Assembly: GCA_029961685.1 (NCBI GenBank)
Contig: JARWKL010000008.1
Span: 16,897,981-16,961,980, forward strand
Source of the DNA: Aristolochia californica
Taxonomy: Eukaryota > Streptophyta > Magnoliopsida > Piperales > Aristolochiaceae
DNA length: 64,000 nucleotides
Reading direction: 5' to 3'
Position 1 is the first letter of the stretch. Every line of letters starts with the position of its first letter. The position numbers and the translations under genes were made by a program. Below are positions 21,208 to 31,430 of this stretch, one piece after another. The notes beneath the pieces are model-generated. The model saw only the letters and a list, made by a program, of their open reading frames with translations, made no database searches and was not told the DNA's origin.

Positions 21208-21621
21208 TGTTGAATTTATGGAAAAGTGAAATACTTCATTGTCATCAATAATTTGTTTTAATTAGAGTACATGAACCTCTATTTATAATAGAGGAAGGTA
21301 GTAGAGTCCAATTACAATAAAACTACCCTTGTCCCAATTACACCCAAAATCTGACACTTAAAGGTAAGTCCTAACAAAATTAATAACTCAATATCGATAA
21401 AAGAAAAAAATAACTCAAACTCAAACTCTTCTTCGACGTGACCATAAGATAAGATACTTTTGTGAGTCCTTCTTGATCTTCCAACTGATGTGATAAGGAT
21501 GCCAGCTCATGGTAATCATGGCCAATCTTGTGGGCCTTCTTTGGTTGTGTGGCCCATCTTATAATAATCTTAGATATATGGGCCTTCCTTGGTCGTGTGG
21601 GCTTGAGCTTATCTTCCAAAA
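21208..21621 (-). repeat. 5' LTR of A2
   Basis: 414 bp, plus-strand TGTTGAATTTATGGAAAAG...ATCTTCCAAAA; the last bases have decayed from CAACA. Next to it is the primer site. Inside the element at 21125-21145 are two copies of TTTAGGG, which recur in the leader of other A copies. Confidence 0.85.
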
Positions 21622-23058
21622 AGTAAGTGATACAAAAGTGGAGAAGTCTACCACAACAACTGTAAAGAATACACTTACTGATGAAAACTATGAACTATTC
21701 TAGAAATTTAAGACCATGATGGGGTCCTCCCTAAGTACTTCTTCACCGACCGCTACCACCTCCGCTTCAGGAATATTTTCTGCCTCTTGTTCTTCCTGGA
21801 TAATTGACTCAGGAGCCTCCGGGCATCTTACATGTAACAAACATCTACTATACTCAGTTTCTCCTTGTCTTTAACATAAATTTGTTACCATTGCTAACGG
21901 TTCACAGATTAATGTTAAAGGGCAAGGATCCACTTCTGTTACATCATCACTTTTGCTCACTGATATCCTTTTTGTTCCCACTTTCCCTTTAAATATTTTA
22001 TCAGTTAGTCAGCTCACCAAACATTTTAATTTCTCTATCACTTTCTCACCCACTTCATGTGTGTTTCAGGATCTTACAACGAAGTGGGTGATTGGTGGAT
22101 TTTGTGAACAAGGGGGGGAGGGGGGGTTCGTCTACCTGGATGTGCCACAAATAAATACTACATCCACCTGTGACACTAAAACCAAGTTATGGCACAACCG
22201 GTTGGGACATCCGTCAACCCAATCTCTTCATCATAGTTTTCCTAAAGCAAGGTCAGACCTTCATTGTGAAGCATGTAAAATGTGTAAAAATTAGAGGTCT
22301 ACATACTCACCTTGTCCAGAAATTAAAGTGTCTCTCCTTTTTCATTAATTAATACTATGTGGGGACCCTTGAGTGTCTCCAACATTTCACAAGTGAAATA
22401 TTTTATTGCATTTATTGATGACCTCACTCGTACTACTTGGTTATTTTTTTGAAAGAGCGCTCTAAAATACCATTGATATTTAAATCTTTTCATGCAATGG
22501 TACTCACTCAGTTTGGGCAGAAAATTAAAGTCCTTCGGTTGGATAATGCCAAAGAATACACATCCAAAGATCTTCACTTGTTTTGTCTTGAAAATGGCAT
22601 TATTCACTAGACATCATGTGCCTACACCCCTCCATAAAATGGTGTAGCCGAACAGAAGAACCTTCATATTCATGAGGTAGCTCGTGGATTAATATATGCC
22701 ATGAAAGTTCCATACTTTTATTGGCCACATGCAGTCCTTACCACATGTTTTCTTATAAACCGGTTACCCTCTTCCGTTCTTGGAAAAAAAATTCCCTACT
22801 CTCACTTATTACCTAATGATGATCCTTTTTCACTGCCCTTGAGAGTCTTCGGCTTTCAATGTTTTGTTCATATTTCCTCCCCAAGACACGGTAAACTTGA
22901 TCCAAAATCTATGAAGGATACTCTCACACACAAAAGGGTTATGTTTTCTATAATCTCACTCTTCAGCATTTACTTGTGTCTAGGGATGTCAAATTCTTTG
23001 AAGACTATCCATATTGTTCTAATAATGCTCCTCTAGGTTTATCTTCCATACCAGGTTC
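21622..23058 (+). pseudogene. C1 gag end, aspartic protease and integrase, broken
   Basis: After the A2 duplicate, gag ends near 21740. The protease motif WIIDSGASGHLT (about 21795-21830) keeps the DSG triad. Integrase follows with zinc-binding LWHNRLGHPS and LHCEACKMCK (22180-22290), then the core (FIDDLTRTTWLF near 22410) and the C-terminal FYWPHAVLTTCFLINRLPS (22715-22770). Stops at about 21870, 22293, 22450 and elsewhere disable it. The coding sequence is cut at 23063 by G1. Confidence 0.85.
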
Positions 23059-23063
23059 TCCTC

Positions 23064-23549
23064 TGTTATGGTCTCCTACCATGGATCGAGTGATTCGACG
23101 ATGGGAGAGGTCTTCTTGTAAATCGAGGGTAGAACCAGGATGACGAGACCTTTTTGGTCTACCTATGGTGACAGGTTTGTGAGGAACATAAAATGGACTG
23201 GCTAATGTGAGAGAAGAGGAGAGATAGATTGGCGAGAATGAGGATACCAGGTTCGTCAAAGGGAGTCTGCACCTTGGGTTCCAAGGGAATGCCGACCCTG
23301 GTTCGTTGAAGGAGAATGCAGATCCCTTGTAAATTTCTTCTTGCCTTTCCTTTCTTCTCGATGACCTCTTAAGGCAAAGGCTCGAGCATAGTGTTTAAGA
23401 TTATTACAATACTGCCCTCGTGCTCTCCCTACTTGACATTCATGAATTTAAAAGAGCATGGACTGGCTATGGTACTTCACTACTCCACTGAGTCACTCAC
23501 TTGTCAGCGTTGTATCTGGATTACTCGTTCTGCTATCGAGTCCACAATA
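23064..23549 (-). repeat. 3' LTR of G1
   Basis: 486 bp, plus-strand TGTTATGGTCTCC...GAGTCCACAATA. It matches 27941-28417 almost throughout, at roughly nine in ten or better by eye, so it is a fairly young insertion. It contains 'catggatcgagtgattcgacg', a motif also found in altered form in the E LTR. Confidence 0.9.
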
Positions 23550-23559
23550 TCACTGCCTT

Positions 23560-25290
23560 CCTGGAAAATGAGGTAGTCCGCAAGCTTGAATGTGTGGTTG
23601 ACCTGATGGAATACTGCGGGGTGCATCTGTGGGAGACCATTGAACTAACACCTCTCATCTGTGTGGATTCTGGCGAGCCTATAGAATTTTGAATGGCAAG
23701 AGAGATATTTGGTAATCCTCCATGGGTGGGAGAGCAGGAGTGTGGGTGAGGCACTGCCTATGAAGGGCTTTAGGAGGGACACATGGAATAGATCATGGAT
23801 CTTGGCTTCTTGAGGCAATTGGAGCCTATGTGACTTCCCCGACACTCTGAGTAATTTTGAATGGCCCAAAATATTTGGGCGAGAGCTTGTGCCTGTGTCC
23901 AGCTACGGAAGCCTATTTGTAATGTTGGAGTTTGAGCCAAACAAAGTCACCTGTGTTGTACTGAATGTCACGGTGACCCTGGTCATTGTAGTCTTTCATA
24001 CGAGCTTGGGCTTGGTTGAGGCACTGGCGAATAATGGCCAACAACTGATCTCGATCAATGTGTGCCTTGTCCACTGCATCGACTCTGGTGGAGCCATGAT
24101 CATATAAAAGTAGATTGGGAGGGTCTCTGCCATACACTATACGAAATGGGGTGTCTTGTAAAGTCGTGTGGAAAGAGGTGTTGTACGAATATTCTACCCA
24201 CAAAATGCAGTTCACTTATCTTTTGGGTCTATCACCAACCAAGCACCGAAAATACATGGCAATGGTATGGTTAAGTACTTCAGTCTGGCCATCAGTTTGG
24301 GGTGATATGCTGAGGAAAAATTGAGTTTGGTGCTGCCGAATTTGAAGAGATCCCGCCAGAATTGACTAGTAAAAAAAACATCCCGATCACTGACAATGGA
24401 CTCCAGAATGCCCTGTAGGCGCACAATGTGTGTAAAAAAGACTTGTGCTACTGACGCTGTCGTGTATGGGTGTTCCAATGGAATGAAATGACCGTATTTG
24501 GATAATCTGTCTACGACCACCAAAATAATAGATTTCCTGAAAGACCTCGGGAGTCCCTCAGTAAAATCCATGGATAAGTCCACCCATACCTGAGTGGTAA
24601 GCTGGATCGGTTGTAGTACCCCTGCTGGTGATAAATTCTCCGCCTTATTCCTCTAACACACCTGACAAGCAGCTACATAGGAGGTAATGGAGATCTTCAT
24701 ACCAGCCCAATAAAGATCATGGCGAAACCGCATGAGTGTCTTCTGAATGCCTTCTTGGTAGCTTTCACGATAAGAAGATACCACTATAGCAATGAGAGGA
24801 GAAGAATGGGGCAAATAGATGTTGCTCTTATAGAGAATGAGGGTGTCAAGAAGTGTCAAATCGGATGGCATGTTGCCAGTTATAATTTGCTGACTGAGGT
24901 CTTGTAGTTCTGATGAGCTCCTATGGGCCTCCTTGATGGTGTCCAAGAGGACTGGCATGGGATGACTAATGGCAGATAATTGTGGTGAGTCTTCTGATCT
25001 GCATGACAAAGCATCCGCTGCTATAATCAATTTACCTGCCTTGTGTTCCACCATAAAGTCAAAGCCCAACAATTTACTGATCCACTGCTGCTGAGGTTAT
25101 GTAGAAATAAGTTGATGTAGCAAATATTTCAAACTGTAGTGGTCTATACGGATAATAAAATATTTAACCCATAAATAGGGACGCCAATGGTGGACTGCCT
25201 TTGCTAAGCCAATCAGTTCACGCTCGTATGCTGGTAACTTGTGTTGATGTGGTGACAGTTGTTGGCTGAAATAGGCAATGGGATGGTTGG
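23560..25290 (-). pseudogene. G1 RNase H end, integrase and C-terminal region
   Basis: Minus-strand pieces. Near 25040 is the RNase H end (HKAGKLIIAADALS). Then comes integrase: zinc-binding end SYVAACQVC (24660), catalytic core DLSMDFTEGLP (24560), SIVSDRDVFF (24370) and SSAYHP (24300). The part after the second Asp is shifted; 23913-24215 continues with EYSYNTSFHTT and YGRDPPNLL. The C-terminal piece 23645-23869 has LPQEAKIHDLFHVSLLKPF, the GPY/F-associated region. Several frameshifts. Confidence 0.85.
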
Positions 25291-25291
25291 A

Positions 25292-26164
25292 TTATTGCAG
25301 CAATGCCGTGATACCACCTTCTGATGCATCACATTCAACCACGAAAGGCTCTTTAAAATTAGGCAATTGTAAGACCGGTGTTGTGGCAAGGGCTGTTTTT
25401 AACGTTTGGAAGGCTGTGCTGGCCTCCTCATGCCAAACAAATGCATTGCAACGTAGCAGGTTGGACAAGGGTGCTGCTATGCTCGCGTAGTTGGCAATGA
25501 ACTTTCTATAATATACAGCCAAGCCTAAAAAACCCCGTAAAGCTGAGACATTGGTTGGTGGAGGCCACTGTGTAACAGCTGTAATTTTTTTTGGGTCCAC
25601 TGTCACCCTTGACGCTGTAATAATATGCCCCAAATAAACTACTTGTTTTCTCCCAAATGTACACTTGGTCTTCTTTAAATAAAGCCGGTGGGATTGAATC
25701 AATTGAAAAACCAGTTGCAAATGCTCTAAGTGTTGAGGCCAAGACTTGCTGAAAATTAGTATGTCATCAAAGAATACTAACACAAATTTGCAGAGATAAT
25801 CGGTAAATACCTCGTTCATTAAAGCCTGAAATGTTGATGGAGCATTGGAGAGACCAAAGGGCATGACCAAAAATTCAAAGTGGCCATGATGTGTTTGAAA
25901 TGCTGTCTTGTGAATATCTGGAGAATACATACGGACCTGATGGTAGCTTGAGCGCAAATCGAGCTTGGTGAAAATTTGTGCTCCATGAAATTCATCCAAT
26001 AACTCATCCACAACTGGAATAGGGAGCTTGTCTTTGATATTCTTGGAGTTCAATTCCCTATATTCCATGCAAAATCTCCAAGTGTTGTTTTGTTTCTTGA
26101 CTAACAAGACCGGCGAAGAAAAAGGGGATGTACTTCTTTGGATGTGGCCTTGCTCAAGCATCAA
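25292..26164 (-). pseudogene. G1 reverse transcriptase (290-aa open segment)
   Basis: The best preserved part of G1. On the minus strand it reads RSTSPFSSPVLLVKK, WRFCMEYRELN, FTKLDLRSSYHQVRM, FLVMPFGLSNAPSTFQ and the catalytic box FFDDILIFSK, then the thumb and start of RNase H (LRGFLGLAVYYRKFI, VVECDASEGG). The two Asp of the active site are present. The frame is open, but upstream and downstream parts are in other frames, so the polyprotein is broken. Confidence 0.9.
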
Positions 26165-26178
26165 TTTGCATTGTTTTT

Positions 26179-27917
26179 CTATTTCATTTTTTTGGAGATG
26201 GGATATCGATAGGGGCGCACCACAACAACATTAGAACTATCCTTCAGTGAAATTATATGGTCACACTGTCTCAGAGGTGGGAGACCCTTTGGTTGCTGAA
26301 AGACCTCATCATAATCCTCCAACAAATTTTTTAACTTCGTGGCCGAGGGCTGCTGCTGCTGGAGTACATGTAAGTGTGGAGGAATTTCAGTCTTACTACC
26401 CTGGAAAGTGTACTTCTGGCCTGCCATCTCAAAGCTCATGGTCAAGGCTGCGAAATCCCACAAAATGGGCCCCAAAGCTTGCAGCCATTTAATTCCGAGA
26501 ACCATATCAAATCCTGCTAGTGGTATGATCAGAAATTTTGCCTCAAATGGATGACCTTCAATGGAAAACAACACTGCCTTACTGATCCCATAACTTGGAA
26601 ATTTTTCTCCATTAGCCATTGAAATTGAAGCTGTTGGATGAGGCTACGCTGGAAATTGTAACTGCTAAGCCGTTTTGAAGCTTATGAGATTATGAGTACT
26701 GCCAGAGCCAACCAAACTAAGGAGTGGTTTTTCATTGACGAAGGCAAATAGTTGCATTGTTTTGGTGGATTGGAGGCCAGTACTGGTATGGAGAGAAATT
26801 TCAGGTTCGTTTTCTTCCTCCACTGGGTCGGTGTTGTCAAGGGCTTCCTCCTCATCCTCTACTTATAACCAAAACAATTTCAGGCATTGATGTCCAAAGG
26901 TATATTTTTCATCACAATTATAACATAAGCCTCGGGACCTTCTATCTTCCATCTCTGCCCTGTTCAATTTTCTAATGAATGCCAATTGAGATGGACTTGT
27001 CTTGGAAGCTTCAGGAGAATTGGAAGGTACTGAGTTGCACCATGGGGTTGCTGTGTGTGGGGTGCTTGTAGATTATCTTCCTCCCCGTCATGGAGGTTTG
27101 GTTGCCTGGAATTTTTGTTTGGCTTCAAGTGCTCTCGCCAAATTCATTGCTCTAGCCAAATCCATAGGAGCAAGGAGCTCCACTTCTAGATGAAGGGCCT
27201 CTGTCAAGCCGGCTATAAACAAGCTGATTTTTTGGTCCACCCTGACTACCTTGCTAGCCCTAACCAATTTCTTCTGAAAGGCTTTTTGGTACAGTTCTAC
27301 CGTGCCAATTTGATGTAGCAACACCAAGTCCCCTAGGGGATTGTTTTGAGTCGGACGCCGAAACCGGATGGAGCATAAATCTTTAAATTCCTGCCAATTT
27401 AATTCGAGATACGCCAATTCTAATTGATGACCCCATAGCTGTGCTTTGTTGAGCATGTGGAAGGCGGCCAATCCCACTTTGTCACTGTTAGCAGTTCGTT
27501 GGTGAGAAAACAATTTCTCACACGTGTAGAGCCATATCAGTGGGTCCTCTGATCCCTTAAAATTGGGAATTCCAATTTGGTGTATCTAGGGATGGTCCCC
27601 CCTCTGGGACTCAAATTCCCCCTTGACGCTAGTGGCTCTATGCGTCCAACATACTGGTACCCCTTCCTGGCCGTAGGGCTCCTTTCCCCCTCCCGTGGGT
27701 TGGAACTTCTTCCCCCAATTATATCAAATAGTCTATTAGATAAATTGTCAATTTGTAATTGTACCTATTGGGTGACCCTACTGTCCAACAATGTGACGAA
27801 ACGCTCTTCGGATTCCTCTTGTCTTGCTGTTGCTTTGGCGTCGCTCTGTTCTCTCTCAACATGCATCATTTCTCTGATGTTAGCTATCAACTCGGCGTTG
27901 TTGGATGATTCTCCCAT
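26179..27917 (-). pseudogene. G1 gag and protease, broken
   Basis: Gag starts at 27917 (MGESSNNAELIANIREMM). The core is at 27088-27513 (SIRFRRPTQNNPLGDLVLL, LARAMNLARALEAKQK). The zinc knuckle CYNCDEKYTFGHQC lies at about 26890-26935. The protease is at about 26430-26770. Its catalytic site reads LVGSGSTHN, so the expected Asp of the DSG triad is Gly and the protease is dead. The linker to RT (IISLKDSSNVVVVRPYRYP) is intact. Confidence 0.85.
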
Positions 27918-27940
27918 ATTGACCTGCTTTGATACCAAGA

Positions 27941-28417
27941 TGTTATAGTCTTTGACCATGGATCGAGTGATTCGACGATGGGAGAGGTCTTCTTGTAAAT
28001 CAAGGGACGCCGAGACCTTTTTGGTCTACCTATGGTGACGGGTTTGTGAGGAACACGGAATGGAATGGCTAACGTGAGAGAAGAGGATAGATGGATGATA
28101 TAGAATGAGGATAACCAGGCTCGTCAAAGGGAGTCTGCACCGTGGTTTCCAAGGGAATGCTGACCCTGGTTTGTTGAAGGAGAACGCAGATCCCTTGTAA
28201 CTTTCTTCTTCCCTTTCCTGTCTTCTCGATGACCTCTTAAGGCAAAGGCTCGAGCATAGTGTTTAAGATTATTACAATACTGCCCTCGTGGGCTCCCTAC
28301 TTGACATTCATGAATTTAAAAGAACATAAACTGGCTAAGGTACTTCACTACTCCACTGAGTCACTGACTCGTCCATGTCATCTCTGGATTACTCATTCTA
28401 CTATTGAGTCCACAACA
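27941..28417 (-). repeat. 5' LTR of G1
   Basis: 477 bp, plus-strand TGTTATAGTCTTTGACC...GAGTCCACAACA. The primer site adjoins at 27925-27940. It differs from its partner by small indels, for example in the 'agaacca' stretch near 23132. Confidence 0.9.
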
Positions 28418-28621
28418 TCCTCTACCGGGTGTGCCCCGTGCTATAGAAACAACTCAGCCCCCAGAAACACTGGCTGACTCCACACCTGCTGAGTTTTTGG
28501 ATCCTATTGAGGTTAGTCCATCTTCTCCAGTTATTTTTGTCCCACAATATGATACTCGTCTTATTGAAATTTGGAAAGAGCCTAGATCGTGCACCATGCC
28601 CTCTACTTCTCATCCCATAAC
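28418..28621 (+). pseudogene. C1 linker between integrase and reverse transcriptase
   Basis: C1 resumes after G1 and reads GVPRAIETTQPPE, FLDPIEVSPSSPVIFVPQYD, a Pro/Ser-rich linker that matches C2 at about 47580-47760 (minus). The frame 28404-28634 is open. It is cut at 28621 by A3. Confidence 0.85.
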
Positions 28622-29033
28622 TGTTGGAAGATAGGCCCAATCCCACACGACCAAGGAAGGCTCACATATCTAAGAGTATTATAAGATGGGCCACACAAGC
28701 AAGGAAGGCCCACAAGATAGGCCCAAGCACATAAGAAGTAGGACTCACCATGATTACCTCGATCTGGCATCCTTATCACATAAGTTGGAAGATCAAGAAA
28801 GACTCACAAAGACATCTTTATAGAAGAGTTCTAGTTTGAGTTATGTTTGTCTTTTTTCTATACTGAGTTATTTAATTATGCTTGGACTTATCTTTAAGTG
28901 TTAGTGTTTGGGTGTAATTGGGACAATGGAAGTTTTATTGTAATTGAACTCTACTACCTTCTTCTATTATAATGTACTCTGATTATAATAAGTTAATGAA
29001 GTCTATGAAGTATTTCTCTTTTCTATAAATTCC
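28622..29033 (+). repeat. 5' LTR of A3
   Basis: TGTTGGAAGATAGGCCCAATCC... up to 'ctataaattcca'; the last bases before CAACA are lost with the primer site. The rest aligns with 30989-31430. Confidence 0.85.
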
Positions 29034-29039
29034 ATAAGT

Positions 29040-29430
29040 CTAGGTTCGAGCAGCAGCAGCAAGCTTCCACTTCCTAGGTATTTTATGCTATCAAGAACTA
29101 GATTTTAAATGGAGAAATATATATCCAAATAAATATCTGTAAGTCTATTCTTTTACCTATTCAACCAATTTTTTATCCTAGTTATCTACAAAGAGATATC
29201 GATATTTGAAACAGCAAAGGTCAGATTGAAAAAGAGGTTCTAGTAGCAGTAGAAAGTTTCAACCTCCAAGGTATTTTATGCTATAAAGAAAGAGACTTTA
29301 TATGGGGAACTATATATAAAAATAAATATAAGTATATTTTATTACCTATTTAACCAATTCTCTGTATGATGTTTGTATAAGGAGATATTGATCTTGGAAG
29401 AGTCAATGGTCATTCTGGAAAAAAAGGATA
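29040..29430 (+). repeat. Family-A leader repeats in A3
   Basis: Two tandem units of about 185-190 bp. Each contains 'acctattcaaccaatt', 'gatattgat' or 'gatatcgatatttg', 'cagattgaaaaag', 'gcagaaagtttcaa' and 'ggtattttatgct'. The same units occur in A2, A4 and A5. They do not code for protein. Confidence 0.7.
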
Positions 29431-29433
29431 AAC

Positions 29434-29783
29434 AATTAAATTGGGTCCAAGGCATTATCCTAAAAAGACTAGCCACTTAGAAAACCTTTTTTTCCCATAT
29501 AATAAATACAAGATCTTTATACTCACTAATGTATGTGGGACTATCCTTTTAACATTCCCCCTCACGTGTAGGCACGTGGATAATTTGGGTAGAGGCCCTC
29601 ACATGGTGGCACATGGATAATTTGGGTGGATGCCCACATATGAGAACCTTGCTCTAATACCATGTTAAATTGGGTCCAAGGCCTTATCCTAAAATGATTA
29701 GCCACTTAGGAAACCTTTTTTTCCCATCTAATAAATACAAGATCTTTATACTCACTAATGTATGTGGGACTATCCTTTTAACA
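29434..29783 (-). mobile_element. TRIM T1 (350 bp) inside A3
   Basis: Terminal repeats of 121 bp (29434-29554 and 29663-29783) start with TGTTAAATTGGGTCC (decayed on the left) and end with CTTTTAACA. The 108-bp interior has a primer site on the minus strand next to the right repeat (TGGTATTAGAGCAAGG, tRNA-iMet) and a C-rich tract next to the left repeat (minus-strand polypurine GAGGGGGAAT). Target copies are taaac/gaaac (29429-29433, 29784-29788). A2, A4 and A5 show the empty site ('ggagaaacaatactt'). Confidence 0.88.
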
Positions 29784-30106
29784 GAAACAATGCTTAGTTC
29801 GGCCAGATGAAAGAGACCAAAATCTATTAGATTATTTATCTTCTGATAATTATATTTTGTGAAGAGAAGTTATACTTGGATGAAAGGTATTTAATTATAG
29901 TTTCATAAGGAGAAAATTTCATGTCAATATGATCTATTTTTAAGGATATATTCACATTGGAAGAGTCAAAGGTCATGCAAGTATGTTGTTGCATAAAAAA
30001 ATCTGAATTTATGCCCATTGTTTTGCAACACTTTTTGAGTTGATATATCATAAAAATTTATTACTTCTCCCTAGTATGTGGTATTATTTATATATCTCTG
30101 TTATTT

Positions 30107-30424
30107 GTGCTTATTTCTACATCTATGATATTTGGTTCAAGCTGGGATCACTGCCATTACATCCCAGCTGGTAGGGGAGAAGTAGAAAAAGTACAAGAAA
30201 GAGGTAATTTATTCCATATGTTGTGGATGAGTTTATGTGACAAAAATATTGAAGAAAGGGGGAGCAAAAAAGATGAAGCTTATGCAACTAAGAAAAAATT
30301 TGTATATCAGATTATGATTATTTCATGGGTCCTTCTACAAGGTTTATTATTTTGTTTCGTGCCATATGCGTTGGAAGATGGTCATGTAACATTACAGCTA
30401 TTGCTATTATGTCTCTTTGGATGA
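30107..30424 (+). other. Family-A recurrent ORF in A3 (105 aa)
   Basis: Open plus-strand frame containing the recurrent segment LWMSLCDKNIEERGSKKDEA, then a hydrophobic stretch IMIISWVLLQGLLFCFV. Equivalent frames occur at 42162-42431, 42784-43053 and 51412-51639 (+) and within 19830-20255 (-). No known domain. Whether it is translated is unknown. Confidence 0.35.
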
Positions 30425-30988
30425 GAGATTATCATTGAAGAATAGGTGACCTCAGTACCTTTTTCTCATACCATAATTTATTTGACTCTCAAAAATATTA
30501 CGATTGGGACACCATGAGAGTCGGTGCCCGGATTAGGACACTATGATAAATTTAACTCTAAAAAATATCACAGTTGGGATACCATGAGAGTCTGTGTCCG
30601 GATTGGGAGACCATTATAAATAAACCCACTACCCCCTGTAATGGCTTTTATTACTCCTACCACTTGAGTGTCGTTGTCTTGTGGATGGACACGATGGTGG
30701 ACACTTCAGAGCAATGTCGATAGACACACTACCTACAGAAGGTGGAGTGTGCCCTACATCCAGCATTAGGATTGGAGTATGGAGCAATGTCTTACCGCCT
30801 AGGAGTGATTTTTACTCTCATTATATTATGCTATCAGGGCCTCATGGAAGGGCACAATAGCGTGAGGGGGAGTGTTGGAAAACGAAGGCATATTGGAAGA
30901 TGTGTCACTTTATACAAAAAGATTCTATACATCATTTGTAGCAAGTTAGGAGATCATGTTGTTCTCTCACCCTCAGCTTGAGGGGGAG

Positions 30989-31430
30989 TGTTGGAAGATA
31001 GGCCCAAGCCCACATGACCAAGGGAGGCCCACATATCCTAGAGTATTATAAGATGGATCACACAACCAAGGAAGGCCCACAAGATGGGCCTGAGAACATA
31101 GGAAGTAGGACCCACCATGATTACCACAAGCTGGTATCCTAATCACATAAGTTGGAATATCAAGAAGGACTCACAAAGACATCTTTATCTTATGGTCACT
31201 TCTTAGAAGAGTTCTAGTTTGACTTATGTTTGTCTTTTATCTATATTGATTTATTTAATTATGCTCGGACTTATTTTCAAGTGTTAGTGTTTGGGTGTAA
31301 TTGGTACAAAGGAAGTTTTATTGTAATTGGACTCTACTACCGTCCTATATTATATATAGAGGTTCATGTACTCTGATTATAATAAGTTAATGAAGTCTAT
31401 GAAGTATTTATCTTTTACATAAATTCAACA
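30989..31430 (+). repeat. 3' LTR of A3
   Basis: 442 bp, TGTTGGAAGATAGGCCCAAGCC...ACATAAATTCAACA, preceded by CTTGAGGGGGAG. A second PPT/LTR-start motif ('gtgagggggagtgttggaa') lies about 115 bp upstream at 30867, a family feature. Confidence 0.9.

Larger units (their letters stand above)
18991..21621 (-). mobile_element. Family-A element A2, complete, with TSD AGTAA
   Basis: A 2.6-kb minus-strand element with LTRs 18991-19375 and 21208-21621, and 5-bp duplicates AGTAA at 18986-18990 and 21622-21626. The primer site lies at about 21191-21207 (minus CGGTATCAGAGCAGGTT, tRNA-iMet) and the polypurine tract after 19375. The 1.8-kb interior has a G run (19711-19742), two copies of the 56-bp unit (19770-19880), leader repeats of about 190 bp and the family ORF region (19830-20255). 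No gag or pol is present, so it depends on another element. Confidence 0.9.
23064..28417 (-). mobile_element. G1: complete gypsy (chromovirus-type) retrotransposon, TSD TCCTC
   Basis: A 5354-bp minus-strand element inside C1, with LTRs 23064-23549 and 27941-28417, and 5-bp duplicates TCCTC at 23059-23063 and 28418-28422. The primer site at about 27925-27939 (minus TTGGTATCAAAGCAGG) fits tRNA-iMet. Domain order on the minus strand is gag, knuckle, protease, reverse transcriptase, RNase H, integrase, then a C-terminal GPY/F-like part. All domains are present but broken in several places, so it is no longer autonomous. Close in style to elements B and E. Confidence 0.92.
28622..31430 (+). mobile_element. 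Family-A element A3, complete, TSD ATAAC, with a TRIM inside
   Basis: A 2.8-kb plus-strand element in C1. The left LTR is 28622 to about 29033 and the right LTR 30989-31430, flanked by ATAAC at 28617-28621 and 31431-31435. A deletion removed the primer site and the start of the leader (29034 joins 'aagtctaggttcg'). The interior holds about 190-bp leader repeats, TRIM T1 (29434-29783), an open frame 30107-30424 and the polypurine tract. No gag or pol. Confidence 0.9.

Noticed and set aside
23501..23692. Plus-strand frames over G1, for example 23391-23576 and 24062-24274
   Set aside because: Shadows of the minus-strand gypsy polyprotein and LTR.
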